Notes: generated from the sequence alone by a model not told the origin. A DNA stretch of 64,000 bases from Globodera rostochiensis (GCA_018350325.1 JAEVLN010000027.1:186001-250000), one strand, 5' to 3'; counted from the first letter of the stretch, positions 11,871-23,733 are shown. Made by a program: numbers and translations.

Positions 11871-12263
11871 TATTTTTGCTATAACTCAAATGCGCCTAAT
11901 TGGGCAAATCGGGATTGGCCGGAACATTTTGAACCGGGATCGGGAAAAAGTGTGGCTGGCAATCTCACACACTCCGGATATCGGTCCAAATAAAAGGGCC
12001 TTTTAGAACTGATCAAAACAGTGTAAACTCAAGAATTATGGGTTTTTAGTTTGGTTTGTACCCCTCAAATCGGTTTGAACCTCTTCAACTCTAAAGAAAC
12101 ATTTTATTGCAAGTAATTTTTTAATTTTTAATCAAATATATTATGTATGTGTAATGGCAAAAAGCTTCATCAACTAATCAAACGCTGCGCGAATAGACAG
12201 ACACCAAAGTATTATTATGAATTGGAAAAGGTATTTAAAATATATAAATAAATGAAATGAATG

Positions 12264-12690
12264 GGAAATTGATTAATAACGAAAAAGTAAATAATTGTCA
12301 GAGAAGATTTTTGAAAATAAGCAGAATTTTAAAAATTTTCATTTTTTGGTGGCAGAATTCTTAGTCGCGAAAAAGTCAATTTTTAGGGGTGCATTTTTTG
12401 AAAATTTTTAAAAAGTAGATCCTTAGGGGTGTATTTTTCGTTTTTATTGCATTTTTGTTAAGAAATTTTTGAAAAATAGAGAAATGGATAAAAATAAGGA
12501 ATATTGATAAAAATCGCGAAATATGGAAAAATATGGATTATAAAATGGGCTCTAGAAGCTCCAACCAAAGCTAAAAACACTATTTATGTTATTTATACGC
12601 TATTCCAAGTGCGCAAAAAAATATGGATTTCCATATAATTAGCGGCCCTAGAAATGATTAATAACGAAAAAGTAAATAATTAGTTAAAAA
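12264..12690. mobile_element. Truncated TAGGGCC element between 27-bp direct repeats
   Basis: Sequence related to the 2.75-3.31 kb element (TATTTTTCCATATTT runs, GAGCTTCTAGAGCC-type segment, terminus GCGGCCCTA) is bracketed by two copies of TGATTAATAACGAAAAAGTA plus seven further bases, at about 12,269 and 12,653. The left terminus is missing. The direct repeat is much longer than the 8 bp expected for this family. Confidence 0.55.
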
Positions 12691-12714
12691 AACAAAAATG
12701 CGAATAATAATAAT

Positions 12715-15700
12715 TCACGTCCACACTTTGCATTGATCCTTCTCCAACGGTCGCATTGGAGAGCCGATCGGGCAGTTAAAGTCCCGTCCAAAATCGGGCA
12801 AATTCTTCAAATTAATAAAATTTCATTATTTTATTAATTTTATATTCCTAAAATTAACCTGAAAAACTTGGTTAATACGACAAGCATAAGGAGAATGCAC
12901 GTCATTCAAAATCATGCCGATTTGGCTTTCTTTATTAAGCGGCTTTTGGAGGCACCTTTTAAAATATAATTTTATTTAATTGTTTTAATAAAATTATACC
13001 ACGCTTGGGCACCAGCAATCCAAAAAAGTTGGTAGTGTGAGTACTGCTCCAAGCCCTCAATTGGTTCCTCTTCAATCCCATTCCGATATTGTTGAACAAA
13101 TTTCTTGTAGGCATTGTAGGACACCGGGCGGCCTTGAAAAACACACATATTTAAATTTAAAACCCAAATTTTCAATTATTGACCAGAAATGTCAGCAATG
13201 TTTTCATTCAATGTCTGTTCACCAAATGCACACCTAAAAATGGTTAATAATCACTAAAAGCCTATTAATTGGAAAACAAATTTAAAAAACCGATTTTAAA
13301 AATTTCTCACTTCAATTCGCCCTCATCAATAGGGCAACATTTGTTTGAGTACAAATTTTCCACACATTTTGCCATACTTTCAAATCCCTTTAAGGACATT
13401 TTGTCCATTAAACTACAAGTGTCCTGGTCCTGACTATGAGTGCAATTCGAAATGTTCGCATTTGCTTCAATTTGGATTCCTAAAAAATAAATTATTGTTT
13501 AAACAATTTACAAATAAAGATTGGCAAAGCATAATTATTTTTAGTTAAAATTAAAGAAAATTAAGCAATACTTTTTTAGCTTTACCTCGATTATCAAAGC
13601 CATGTGCAATTTCATGGGCAATCACAAATCCAACGCCACCAAAATTGAATGATTTCGGAAAGCTTATTCTTGAACAATTTGATTTTGTGAAAAATTTTAA
13701 AAATAAATTTTACTTGTAAAATGGCAATTGAAGAAAAGCGAGTGGAATTAACAAATTGTTAGACAGGAATTCATTGCCGGCATTTATCTATAAAGCATTT
13801 TTAAATTAAATAAATTCAAATTATATTTTAAATTGTTTACCATTGCCGGTGAAATTATAAAATTGAAAGGCTCAGGCACTTTAAACGCATAATTCAGATC
13901 AGTTCGATCTTTGCATTTAAGCAGTTCATAAAATGCATCAAACCAATCCAAATTTTGACGGCTTGGGAAATTTTCTAAACAAAAAAATCCCCAAAAAATT
14001 AATTTTAATTCCACAGACCATATTCTTTATGAAAAACATCCAGCATCGTAGTGTTTTTGAAATCTCCATATATTTGGGTTGGCCATCCGAGATTTAGCTT
14101 CATTTTGGACACTGTTTAAATAAATAAACAATTTGTAAATTATAACATTATTAATAATATTTTTAAAGTTAATAACGTACGCTTTGCCTGTACTTTTCGC
14201 TTTGTTTCTGCCGTTGCCCAGCTTGTTGAGTTCAATTTCTCTGCAAAAGCCTCAAAAAGAAACTCCGTCTGTTGTTGGACATCTTCAATAATGTCATCAC
14301 GATTTGCGATTGTTTTGACGTACGAATAACCTGTGATTTAACAACTTTTTTTAAGTGTAAATGTCAATTTGTACTCAAGCCAGACTCTTCGGGAATAAAA
14401 CGACTCGATTTCCAGGAATTTTCCAAAATTTGGCATTTATTCTCGGGCCTTTGTGAAGTTTAAATTCGATGATTCAAATTTCTGATTTAATTAAAAAAGT
14501 TTTTACCTATTGCAATTGGCATCAATTCAAGCATTATGGCAGCACACATGTCCACCTTCGATGTCCCAGATAAGAAATGCAAGTTGCTCAGAAGTTAAAT
14601 AAATTAAATGTGTTAAATCAGGCAAAAAATATCCATTCCTTACAAGCAAAATTTGGGTGCCGATGAAATTGAACACCGTATGATTTGTTGTCCATTGTTG
14701 TTGTTGTTGTTGTACTCCTTCAAAAAACGTGTTCAAAAAGCCAACATAATTCAAATCTGGCACAATCAACGAAAAGCTGTTGAACTTCCTTTCCGATTCC
14801 TGCAAAATGTCCAAAATACCCATCCCATCAAAAAAAGCTGTCCAGTTGATGGAGGGGAACGTATTTGACAACGAATTCAAAGTGAACTTAACGGGGAAAT
14901 TGTTTTCAAAATAAAACAGAAACCAGCAAATTATCAGAATTTACCGTATTGTGAAAGTTTTGCTTCACATTTGGCAATATTTGTTGTGCCAAACGGGCTT
15001 TAAATTCAAATAAATCATCAATGGACCGCTTCAAGTGATGTTTGTCCAAATATTCACCAGAAAGCGTGTGCAACCTTTCAAACTTCTTAAGAGAATAACA
15101 ACATTATTTAAATTACATTTTGGTGAGTTTATCACCTCTAGCAAAAAATTTTTTAAATACTGCAATATGTGCCGAAGTTCATGCTTTAGCAGCAAATGTC
15201 GCGACACAAATAATTTTGGTGGAGCAACACCAAACACTTTACGAACATGTGGTTTATGGACAGTATATTGGGGATGAAGAAAAAATGAATAGATCTAAAA
15301 AAATTTAAAAAATTAGTTAAGTTTTTGTTCAATAAGACAAGCTTTAATTGAGTTTTTTTGAATAAATCTTTGTTATATTTTTTGGCTGTATTTTGCAACA
15401 TTTCAAAAATTTGAGGATTGATCATTCTGTTGGTTGCACAATAAATCGCTTTCACATACATTTTCCGATAAAAGTTTGCCGATAATCCTCCAAAAAGCTT
15501 CTGACGATTTTACGGTTGAGTGGTGCCAACTTTGTCCAACCAAGGCGGGCATGCCGCCAAATTGATTATAAAATTTGGAATTTATTTTGGACCAAATTTT
15601 TTTTACGTTGGTATTGTCTCGGGTACAAATTTGCCGAGCCTAAAAAATTGGGGGTTTTAATTCAAAATTATTAAAAAATAGCGTCGATTTAATAATAATT

Positions 15701-16014
15701 ATTATTTTAAACTTAAACTAATAATTCTTTTTTTTATTAAAAATGTACCCTTTCCAGCACATTTTCCGTCATTGATTCGGCAGGCTTTCTTCTACCAGCA
15801 GCTGCCCTTTTTTTAAGAAAAGCAAAAGTCGGAGGATTATTCATCGTTATGTCAAAAGGTTTTGGAAAAATGTCAAATAATTCTTCCTCGGCAGATTTTG
15901 CTTTGAAAATGCCGCCATTCCGCTTAATGTTCGGATTGCATGCAAATGCATAAAAATCTTGACAAGGATCCTTTTGGGGGTCAATTAAAGACAACAAAGT
16001 CTTGGCCACTTTCT
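12715..16014 (-). CDS. Neprilysin-type M13 zinc metallopeptidase (multi-exon)
   Basis: M13 (neprilysin/endothelin-converting) peptidases are secreted or membrane ectoenzymes that cleave short peptides. The gene reads right to left. The N-terminal M13 signature DPQKDPCQDFYAFAC starts near 15,990. Middle exons lie at about 15,642-15,412, 14,880-14,527, 14,328-14,182 and 14,114-14,020. The C-terminal exons splice in phase at GT-AG sites: 13974-13841, 13787-13714, 13668-13586, 13480-13311, 13233-13184, 13132-13000, 12955-12859, 12804-12715. The zinc motif HEIAH is at 13602-13616 (context VIAHEIAHGFD). The third ligand lies in TLNENIADISG (exon 13233-13184). The C-terminus ends CKVWT, matching the family's usual C-x-V-W. 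The conserved NAYY substrate motif reads INAGNEF here, so specificity may differ. Catalytic residues look intact. Whether the signal peptide lies in the exons further upstream is unresolved. Confidence 0.92.
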
Positions 16015-16074
16015 AAAATTTGAAAGTTTATAAAATTTTAAATCATTTAATAAAGAATTGTTCCTTTTTTTTGT

Positions 16075-16253
16075 TTAAATTTGATTTTCAATCTTTGCTT
16101 TAAGCATCATTTTGACCTTTGTTTCGATTGGTATACAAGGCGGGGATGGCGAAGTAATTGAAGTCACATTCTTAAATTTTTTTAATTGCATTAAATAACA
16201 ATTAATGAGATTATTTTTCTCTTTGACAGTTTCCGAAATTTCAGACAGCGATC
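16075..16253 (-). CDS. Possible N-terminal exon of the M13 peptidase gene
   Basis: An open frame on the minus strand reads SLSEISETVKEKNNLINCYL and later SPSPPCIPIETKVKMMLKA. It lies immediately upstream of the exon that starts KVAKTLLSLIDPQKDPC. M13 proteins carry a Cys-containing segment at this position, so it could be the preceding exon. No clean upstream acceptor was found, so the assignment is tentative. Confidence 0.4.
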
Positions 16254-16574
16254 GGTAAAATTAAAAATCATACCAGACTTTTTCAAATCTATTCAACTTC
16301 AAAATTACTAAAATTATAAGCGAAAAAAACCTCAAACCTATTTAATACTTAGTTTGTCATTAATAGAAGAAAAATTAGTATTAAGCAAAGGCACTAAAAG
16401 TGCGAGTTTTGCATATGTAGGTGCGTATTTCGGCATTTTTGGTGCGTATCAATCCGCTCACTAGTATGATTAGCATCTCAAATCTTATGCTTTTCGATAT
16501 TTTCTCTCGCTCGGTCTTCAAGTCCCATCTCTGATATATACCATTAAAAAAAGCAACATAATTTGACAAAAGAA

Positions 16575-17955
16575 ATAATTACCGTAATATTTACATGCCA
16601 ATTGCTTGCCGCCGGGCATAAGCCAAAGTAAGCGAGTTTTAAATCGGTGCCAATTTTTGCTGAAAGCGGCGGCATCAGCTCCAATCCGAGTTGCCAAAGG
16701 CCGGCAAAATCAACCAAAAATGCCGGTTTTTCCCAAAAGTTGCGGCCCATCATTGTGCTTTTATCACATTCTGGCAATAAAATATAAAGTAAAATTTTTA
16801 AAAAGCAAAAAAAAATTTTGTACCCGCACATCCAACCACTTTTGACGGGGCAAACATTGATCTGATTCCATACAATTGGATAGCAAATTTGTTGGCTCGT
16901 AGGCGGCACGAAAAACTAAATTTAAAACTCATTTTATTTAATTCATTTCATTTTGTAAAATTATTTTACTTGTATCCATTGGACATTTTGATGCGAAGTT
17001 CCGTTTTTCCATTTTTTGTTGGCACCGAATGCACAAATATTCCACTCTATGTTAAATTTAAAGTTATATTATTTATTCAATTTAAAAGGGTTTAAAATTC
17101 AAATTCCAAAGAATCCACCTGCGGAATTTCGTCCTTTTTTCCAGAGCAATTTTTAAAAATGCCGTGCAAATCATTTGTTGTTCGGAAACGGCCGGCCGTC
17201 TTTAAAATAAGGCCGATTAAATGCTAACTTTTTTATTAAAATGTAATAAAATTTAAAATTTGCTGGCAACAATTTGGGCGCTAGCTCAAAATGCCAACCA
17301 AGCACGATGATATCGTCATAGTTTCTAACAAAAAATTCTTTGGCGAATTGGCATTTTGACCGTGGCAAGCCTGGTCCACAACGCACTTCAAAAAATTTCA
17401 AAAATTTGCAAGCAAAAATTCGACGCTATGTTAAAATGCCAACCAGACCTAAAAGGTCAAAATGACAGCCGGAAAATGATCTAATTGCTACATTGATAAA
17501 ATCTTTAATCACCGATAAATCGTAGTTTTTTAAGTAAATTTAGCGAAGTTGGCATTTTGACCGTTCAGGCCTTGTCGGCATTTGACCGGTTGGCATTCCG
17601 TTTTGACAGAACAATTCTGTTTAAATATATATTATATCCACCTTATAAGTTTCTTTCGATGTTTTATGCTTGAGCAGATGATTCGTGTAGCAAATCACAA
17701 ATCTGAAAAATTAAATTAAAACTTTTTTTTGTTTTGTTTTGTTTTATAAACCCATTATTGCAGTTTTTGTTGATTTGAACAGCCAAGAAAATCTTTTGTT
17801 CACCAATTTTCGAGATACGGTAAGCGATTTCACTGAAATGCCATTTAAATATATTAAAGATTGCAGAATATTTAAATAAACCTTTTGTCGGCAATTGCCT
17901 CAGAAGTTAAAATTAAAATTAAAATAAGAAAAAGGGAAATTTGTGGCAAACCCAT
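16575..17955 (-). CDS. Secreted protein exons, family not recognised
   Basis: A start codon at 17955 opens a signal peptide (MGLPQISLFLILILILTSEA). A GT-AG intron follows, then exons reading ISKIGEQKIFLAVQINKNCN (about 17,830-17,752) and ICYTNHLLKHKTSKETYK (about 17,705-17,644). Further candidate exons read TNDLHGIFKNCSGKKDEIPQ (about 17,190-17,120), FVHSVPTKNGKTELRIKMSN (about 17,035), RAAYEPTNLLSNCMESDQCL (about 16,905) and FWEKPAFLVDFAGLWQLGLE (about 16,740). An interspersed repeat (17.28-17.62 kb) sits in the largest intron. It is either the 5' part of the M13 gene, supplying its secretion signal, or a separate small secreted protein on the same strand. I do not recognise the fold. Confidence 0.5.
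17420..17625. repeat. Dispersed repeat (GGCATTTTGACC family)
   Basis: A segment containing TTTAATCACCGATAAATCGT and several GTTGGCATTTTGACCG / TTGACCGGTTGGCATTCCG motifs. It recurs inside the palindrome arms at about 26,215-26,440 and 35,170-35,400. Probably a miniature element. I could not fix its ends. Confidence 0.65.
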
Positions 17956-18593
17956 AGCCTATAAATTAATTTATTTTATTGCTAACGAATTTATTTGATA
18001 TAAGGTAAAAATATTATGTGTTAAAACGAGTGAAAATATAAATTTTTGCTTTTCCCGTTTTTATTTTGTTGAATCACCCACCGCCAATTGCCAATAAACT
18101 GATCAAAACGGTCAGAAAAATCGTCATCATTACATAAAGCGGTATTTTATCTTTATTCCAATCGGTTTTCAATAAAAAAATTAAGGTAAAACATGGTGGG
18201 AGGGGGGTGGGGGGTGTTGGAACCTTTTGGTCTTGATAATGCAATTAGAATTCTGTTTGGAGCAACTATATTTTAACTTAAATTTAAAAATTCTCGGTTT
18301 TTAAGATTAATTCTCGAGTCTCGGGGTCTCGGTAAATTTAGGTTCCGAGCATCACTAGGAATTCTTCTCCCCTCAGCAGTTGTAGTTCCTTAAAAATAAT
18401 TTTTTCCTAATTTTTATTTTTTTGTCTTTCTCACCCAAAATGCGGCCCGACATTGCGCGATCACATTTCAATTAATTCGTCTTCTCGGTCCCGAACTGCC
18501 AGCCCTAATTATTACTGATTTTTTTTTGATTTTTGGGTTTTGCCGAAGGCCACCTGTATTGGCGGTGTCTGCAAAAACAAAAAACAATTCTTA

Positions 18594-18755
<162 letters not shown>

Positions 18756-18780
18756 TTATGCTGTGGGAACTTCTCTCGAC

Positions 18781-18843
18781 TAGAGCCCGGACTTGAGCTT
18801 CGAGCGAGATATCGATTCGAGATCTCGTCTCGACCGGGCTCTA
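18781..18843. mobile_element. 63-bp hAT-type micro-element, TIR TAGAGCCCGG
   Basis: TAGAGCCCGG...CCGGGCTCTA is flanked by an exact 8-bp duplication, CTCTCGAC (18773-18780 and 18844-18851). Its interior is little more than the two termini plus a CGAGATATCGATTCGAGATC core. It belongs to the same family as the 855-bp element at 9659-10513. Confidence 0.88.
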
Positions 18844-19339
18844 CTCTCGACCGCGTGACCTCAAAATCTGCCCCATGCTATCGAATGCGTAAGCGCCTTC
18901 GCAAAGTCCAACCCCCTTTGTCCAATTGCATTTATTTCTATTGTCCCAAGTCCAATGTAAACATAGCTAAGAAAGTCCCGGTCCCGGTTTTTTGGTCCCG
19001 CCGGGACCGGGACCAACCGGGACTAAATTTACACCCCTAATGATAGACCGACAATTTCAGCCATTTTTACTTATATCATTCTCGATGGCCTAGTCCCGGT
19101 GAGTCTTATGTTATGTGTTGGGTTCGAACCCGCTTGAGTGTAAGCACTTATTTTTTGTTTTCCCCTCTATCAAATAGGCATCCCCTCATTAATAATATTT
19201 TTAAAATAAATATTCTAATATTTTTTTAACTAAAAATGCGCGCAAAAAAAGAATAGATACAAGAATTTTCGAAATAATTCATCACATCTTCCTGAATTTT
19301 TGCTTCAATTTCTTAACAAATATATCATTAAAATGTTCA

Positions 19340-19794
19340 AAAAATTCCCCGGCGGCGCCTGTCGGCACCGCCGGACATCCTCCACTCTTACGTAAACCAG
19401 TTTTTTTCTCTGAAATTCCAAAGCAAAATTCATAATTTTGCTAAAATTTTGAAGAAATTTCTTTAACAAAATTGAGTCAAAATTTCAAAAAAATTTCTCG
19501 GCGGCGCCTATCGGCACCGCCGACCCTAACCCTCCCTAAAAGTAAAGCAGAATCTCAAAAAAAGAATGATGACAATGACATCGAAGGTCAAGAAAGATCG
19601 ACAATATGTGTTGCCGGAAAATTAAAATTTTTTAGTGTTTCATAAAAGAAAAATTTTCTCCCTTGAAAAGTCCCGGTTGGTCCCGGTCCCGGTTGAAAAT
19701 CTTGGTCCCGGTCCCGGTCTCGGTTTTTCTGGTCCCGGTAAGTCCCGGTCCAGGTTTTTCCAAAAAGTCCCGGTCCCGTGCAACCCTACTTTGA
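19340..19794. mobile_element. One-ended copy of a GGTCCCGG-array element
   Basis: Two GC-rich hairpin cores are followed by an array of GGTCCCGGTCCCGGTT and a terminus CCCGTGCAACCCTA. The same arrangement is in the first palindrome arm at 28.49-28.91 kb (and its mirror). A separate short array lies at 18,975-19,030, and another end at about 49,530-49,590. No matching left terminus or target duplication was found for this copy. No gene is seen between 17,956 and 19,871. Confidence 0.6.
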
Positions 19795-19871
19795 AGCAAA
19801 TTATGCGCCCGGCGCTGAAGTGTCTTTTTCAGTGGGGACTCAGTTGCCCACTGCTTGGGCAAGATCACATA

Positions 19872-20896
19872 CCGTATATACTGTTGTAATTCCCCATGGG
19901 GGATTATTTTTCAACCTACTCAGCGATTGGGGGATTATTAGAGGTTGGGGGATTATTGAAGGTTGGGGGATTATTTTTCAACCTTTTTGGCAATATGTTC
20001 ATCACAGGGCCGTAGCCAGAAAAAAATTTTGGGAGGGGGAATTTGAACCATCTGAGCGCGGCGCTCAAATGGCTTTCCCATTTGAGCGCCAGGTATTTTA
20101 TTTGAAGGAATTTTCAAAAAAGTTTCAAAAATGCAAATTTTTTTTTGATTTTTGATGGCAATTTGTTAAAAAATTGGTCAAAAAATTGTAAAAGTGCAAA
20201 ACAAAAGGGTCCCCCCTATGGTTTTTTTTTCTCAAATTTCATTTTGGGGGGGGGGGGGGGGGAATTCCCCCCCCTTCCCCCCCCCCCTGGCTACGGCCCT
20301 GGTTCATCATCTATCACGAAAAAACCTTAGGGGGGCCACTGTTGTTTTGCAAAATTTGTAGTTTTTGGACCAAAACAGCATAAAAAACAAAAATTTGACG
20401 CCTAAAATTGATTTTGGAGAAAATTTTCTTCTGAAAAAATTCTTTAAGAAAAATGCATTAAACTTTAAAAAGACACCCCAAAGATTTGACTTTTTTCAAT
20501 TTTCAAAAAATACACCCCTAAAGATTGACTTTTTCGAAAAAAATTCCTTAAGAAAAATGCAATAACCTCCAAAAATGCACCCCTAAAAATCGACTTTTTT
20601 CGAAAAATTGCACCCCTAACGATTGACTTTTTCACTTTTCAAAAAATGCACCCCTAAAAATCGACTTTTTTTCGAAAAAATTCCTTAAGAAAAATGCAAT
20701 AAACTCCAAAATTGCACCCCTAAAGATTGACTTTTTCAAATTTTACCCAGTGGAAAAGGTGATAAAATTGGGTTCGATAAATGAGGTGGGGGATTATTAT
20801 AGGTTGGGGGATTATTGGAGGTTGGGAGATTATTTTTCAACCTACTCAGAAGATGGGGGATTATTAGAGGTTGGGGGATTACAACAGTATATACGG
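19872..20896. mobile_element. Miniature element with TA duplication, TIR CCGTATATACTGTTGTAAT
   Basis: Inverted termini CCGTATATACTGTTGTAAT lie between TA dinucleotides (19870-19871 and 20897-20898), as for Tc1/mariner-type elements. Both ends carry subterminal TTGGGGGATTATT arrays in inverted orientation. The interior has a string of GCACCCCTAAAGATTGACTT repeats (about 20,400-20,740) and a second element (20,005-20,301) inserted into it. No transposase is present. Confidence 0.8.
20005..20301. mobile_element. hAT-type miniature element, TIR CAGGGCCGTAGCCAG
   Basis: Termini CAGGGCCGTAGCCAG and CTGGCTACGGCCCTG are flanked by an exact 8-bp duplication, GTTCATCA (19997-20004 and 20302-20309). 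It is nested in the TA-type element, so it is the younger insertion. Long G and C homopolymers sit next to its right end. A lone left end of this family is at about 56,733. Confidence 0.92.
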
Positions 20897-20956
20897 TATC
20901 GGGCTTAAACATGCTGCTGGAAACAAGTATGAAGTAATGCCTATTTCGCATCAGGT

Positions 20957-21241
20957 GGTTCCGACAGTAGTTGATTTCGACAGTGAATTCCAAATAAATG
21001 TTTCGAACTTGTTAGACATTTCGAATTTTCAACTTCTAAATGCTTTTCAGACCTGTACGTTATCCGTTTTGCTAAAAAAAGCATTTTTATTACATATTTT
21101 TTGAATTGTTTGAATTTTTTACTTTTTCAAGGATTTTATATCATTACGTGGGTCGAAATGCCTAAAAATACGAATTTTAGACCTCTTGGAAAATTACAGA
21201 ATTTTTAACAGTGGCACTGTCGAAATCAACTACTGTCGGAA
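20957..21241. mobile_element. Inverted-repeat unit, GGTTCCGACAGTAGTTGATT
   Basis: A 29-bp inverted repeat starting GGTTCCGACAGTAGTTGATT bounds about 285 bp of AT-rich DNA. Weaker complementarity (GCATCA / TGATGC) continues outside. No target duplication was identified. No gene is seen from 20,897 to 21,539. Confidence 0.6.
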
Positions 21242-21539
21242 CCCCATGATGCCATATATTTTGCTACTATTTTTATGTTCCAAAAAAATGACCAAAAAAT
21301 TTTTGGGTCAGATTGAAGTAAAACCCAAAAAAAAACCACAACCCAAAAAATTTTTGGGTTTTGGGTCCAAGTTTCCGGTCTCTAATTTTGAGTTCACTTT
21401 GAGAAAAGCTCATGCAGAAGGAGCTTAAGTATTTTTTTCATGTAAAAATTCAATGTCGGTATCTTTTTAATGGAAATTCAAACATTAATGGTCTAAAACA
21501 ATTACATTTTGCATAACAATTAGAAAGGAGACAGCAACA

Positions 21540-21860
21540 TCAGCCAGACCAACCATGTCTTCGCGTCGTACATATTTTACATTTTCTACAATGTTTAAAA
21601 TTTGATGATTTCTTCTGGCCAAGAAGAGTTCGGCATCGGGGACAATAATGGTCGACATCTTTGCACCAATTGCTCATGAACGGAAGAAGACACAGCAGAA
21701 AGCAGCAAAGGAGAAGGCAGCTGAAATGCAAAAATAAATTAAATTGCCAACATTTTTATTTTTCCTTTTTTTCACCAATCCAAAACAGCTTTTCCGTTCG
21801 TCTCGTCGGTCACGGTTGTCACAATTTGTTGACAAAACGAACAGTAAACCTTCAGAAACA
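21540..21860 (-). CDS. LITAF-like zinc-ribbon domain (second of a tandem pair)
   Basis: LITAF domains are small zinc-binding membrane-associated modules at late endosomes and lysosomes. An upstream exon reads VYCSFCQQIVTTVTDETNGK (about 21,855-21,790), the first C-x-x-C half. The downstream exon contains a hydrophobic stretch followed by NWCKDVDHYCPRCRTLLGQK (about 21,680-21,620), the second half with the diagnostic H-x-C-P-x-C-x-x-x-L-G. The hydrophobic segment between the halves is the membrane-inserting helix of this fold. It ends near 21,540 after further Cys pairs. Exon boundaries were not fully resolved, and the two halves could be exons of one longer protein with the upstream copy. Confidence 0.72.
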
Positions 21861-21943
21861 AAAAAACGGAAGTAAAAAATGTATCAGAAAAAACCCACGG
21901 ACTTTTCGTGGTTTGCACCCAAATTTCTTTTTTCCTCCCGGCC

Positions 21944-22334
21944 GTTGCATTTTACAATGAGGGCATTTTGGGCAATAATCAATCATTGAGTGCGTGTGTT
22001 TGCCAAGCAGTCTTCGACAGTTGGGGCAGTAGTGGACGAAGAATGTCACCACGCTGAAGAAACCGACGACAATTAGCAAAAAAGAACCCAATAATTACAC
22101 CTGTATTTTAAATTGGGACTTCTTTTGACCATCGTTGTCACAATTTGGCGACAGTGCGAGCAGTGAAACTGAGAAAAAGCAATAAAATTTTTAAAAATTG
22201 AAAAAAAAAACTCTGACAATGCGTGGATAACGTCCGAATCCCACTGAAGGCTTCGGTTTCTGACTTTTCTTCACGCATGGATTGCGTCTAAATCCCACTG
22301 AAGGCTTCGGTTTCTGCTGTTTCTTTTTAACCAT
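21944..22334 (-). CDS. LITAF-like protein with repeated PKPSVGF N-terminus, possibly frameshifted
   Basis: From an ATG at 22334 the frame gives two copies of QKPKPSVGF, a low-complexity N-terminus like those of LITAF proteins. Next comes FHCSHCRQIVTTMVKRSPNL (about 22,168-22,110), then a hydrophobic helix and VHYCPNCRRLLGKHTHS (about 22,050-21,990). Between the two halves (near 22,090) the reading frame changes by one base with no obvious intron. Either this copy is damaged or the assembly has a one-base error there. It shares strand and layout with the copy just downstream. Confidence 0.65.
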
Positions 22335-23059
22335 ATTTTCTTGAGTGCGAACTATGCACCTATCTGGGTAAGATAAGAATTTAAAGAACACTAATAAGCT
22401 GAGATGCCAAAATAGGTATTTGCTTTAATAATCTTTTGGAATTGTTTACACACCGTAAAGTTCAGAGGAGGTTTGAAAAAAAAATAGTGAGACAGGATCT
22501 GAACCTACTCCAACAACAGTTCAAATCCCCCACCCACTCACCACTACACCAGCCTTTTCGTCAATGGACTTTTTAATCGTCTGATTTGGGGAGGTTTTAT
22601 ATTTCTTAATTTTATTCAATTTATTCAATAACTGATTAAGAAATTAAAAAGCACTTAACGGCATTTTAATAAGAAATTACCCAAAAATTACAAAACTTAT
22701 GCTAAAATTGTTTTTTTCTTTTCATATAGTTCGGCGGTGCCGACAGGCGGCGCCGGGAATTTTTTAAAACTATTTTGTCAAGAAATTGCACCAAAATTTA
22801 ATAATTTGGGCAATTTTTCCTAGAAAAAGACTGAAAATGTTCAAAAAACTCAAGCAATCGCTTCGACAAATTTTTGTTGCAGTCCGCGGTTTTTTCCCCA
22901 AAATTTGCAGCGCGCGGTTCGCGGCCCAGCCCTGGCTGATATCTGATAATGAAAAGGACCTTCGACAGGAACAGAAAAGGATTATGGAAATGTGATCATT
23001 ATTTACTCGATTACCAAATAATTTGGGCAAAATAAAATAAAAGCCATGAATCTTGGTTG

Positions 23060-23733
23060 GGAACAGGACGTTTCGGTACCGCCGTTTCGGCCCCGACGTT
23101 TCGGCCCCTTTCGGCCCCGCCGTTTCGGCCCCAAGGACGTTTCGGCCCCGGACGTTTCGGCCCCAAGGAAAAATATGGTTTCATCGAAAAAAAAATTTCA
23201 AAAACGAATTTTTTTTATTTCGATTTTCGAAAAAAAGTTCGACGCAACCCAGATGCATATAAAGAAAAATACATCTTTTCAGATATTACGTACTTTTTAC
23301 ATCTTTGAGCTTAGGGTGAGTTAGGCCTAACCTAAGCCTAAGCTTAGGTTGGCTTAGGCCTAGGCCTAATAAGGAAACCCAGCCCTTTTTAAATGATTCG
23401 AGGCCAAAATTTTTGAATTTCGAAAAAATGTTAGAATTTGAGCCTGGGCTTGAATTTGAAGAATCGGATTCTACACGTCAAAAATTTTGGAATTTCTTCT
23501 TGGCTTTCTAGTAATTACCAATGAGCCCCTAAATTTCTTGCAAATTTTCAGATTAAAAATGTTATGTTTTAATTCATCTGAAAAAAATTTCTGAATAAAA
23601 ATTGGTTGGTGAATATGCAAGAAAGAAATTGCAGGGTGGGGCCGAAACGTCCGGGGCCGAAACGTCCCGGGGCCGAAAGGGCGGGGCCGAAACGTCGGGG
23701 CCGAAACGGCGGGGCCGAAAAGACCCCCACTCT
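23060..23733. mobile_element. Insertion with CGTTTCGGCCCC arrays, 8-bp duplication CTTGGTTG
   Basis: Arrays of CGTTTCGGCCCC at about 23,070-23,165 face inverted arrays at about 23,636-23,722. CTTGGTTG occurs at 23052-23059 and 23734-23741. The uninterrupted version of the target (AATCTTGGTTGCCTTTGCG) exists once, at about 8165. The terminal inverted repeats are degenerate. A TTAGGC cluster lies inside (23,311-23,370). Confidence 0.85.

Noticed and set aside
22786..22995. Basic 69-residue frame next to a hairpin core
   Set aside because: No domain and embedded in repeat-derived sequence.
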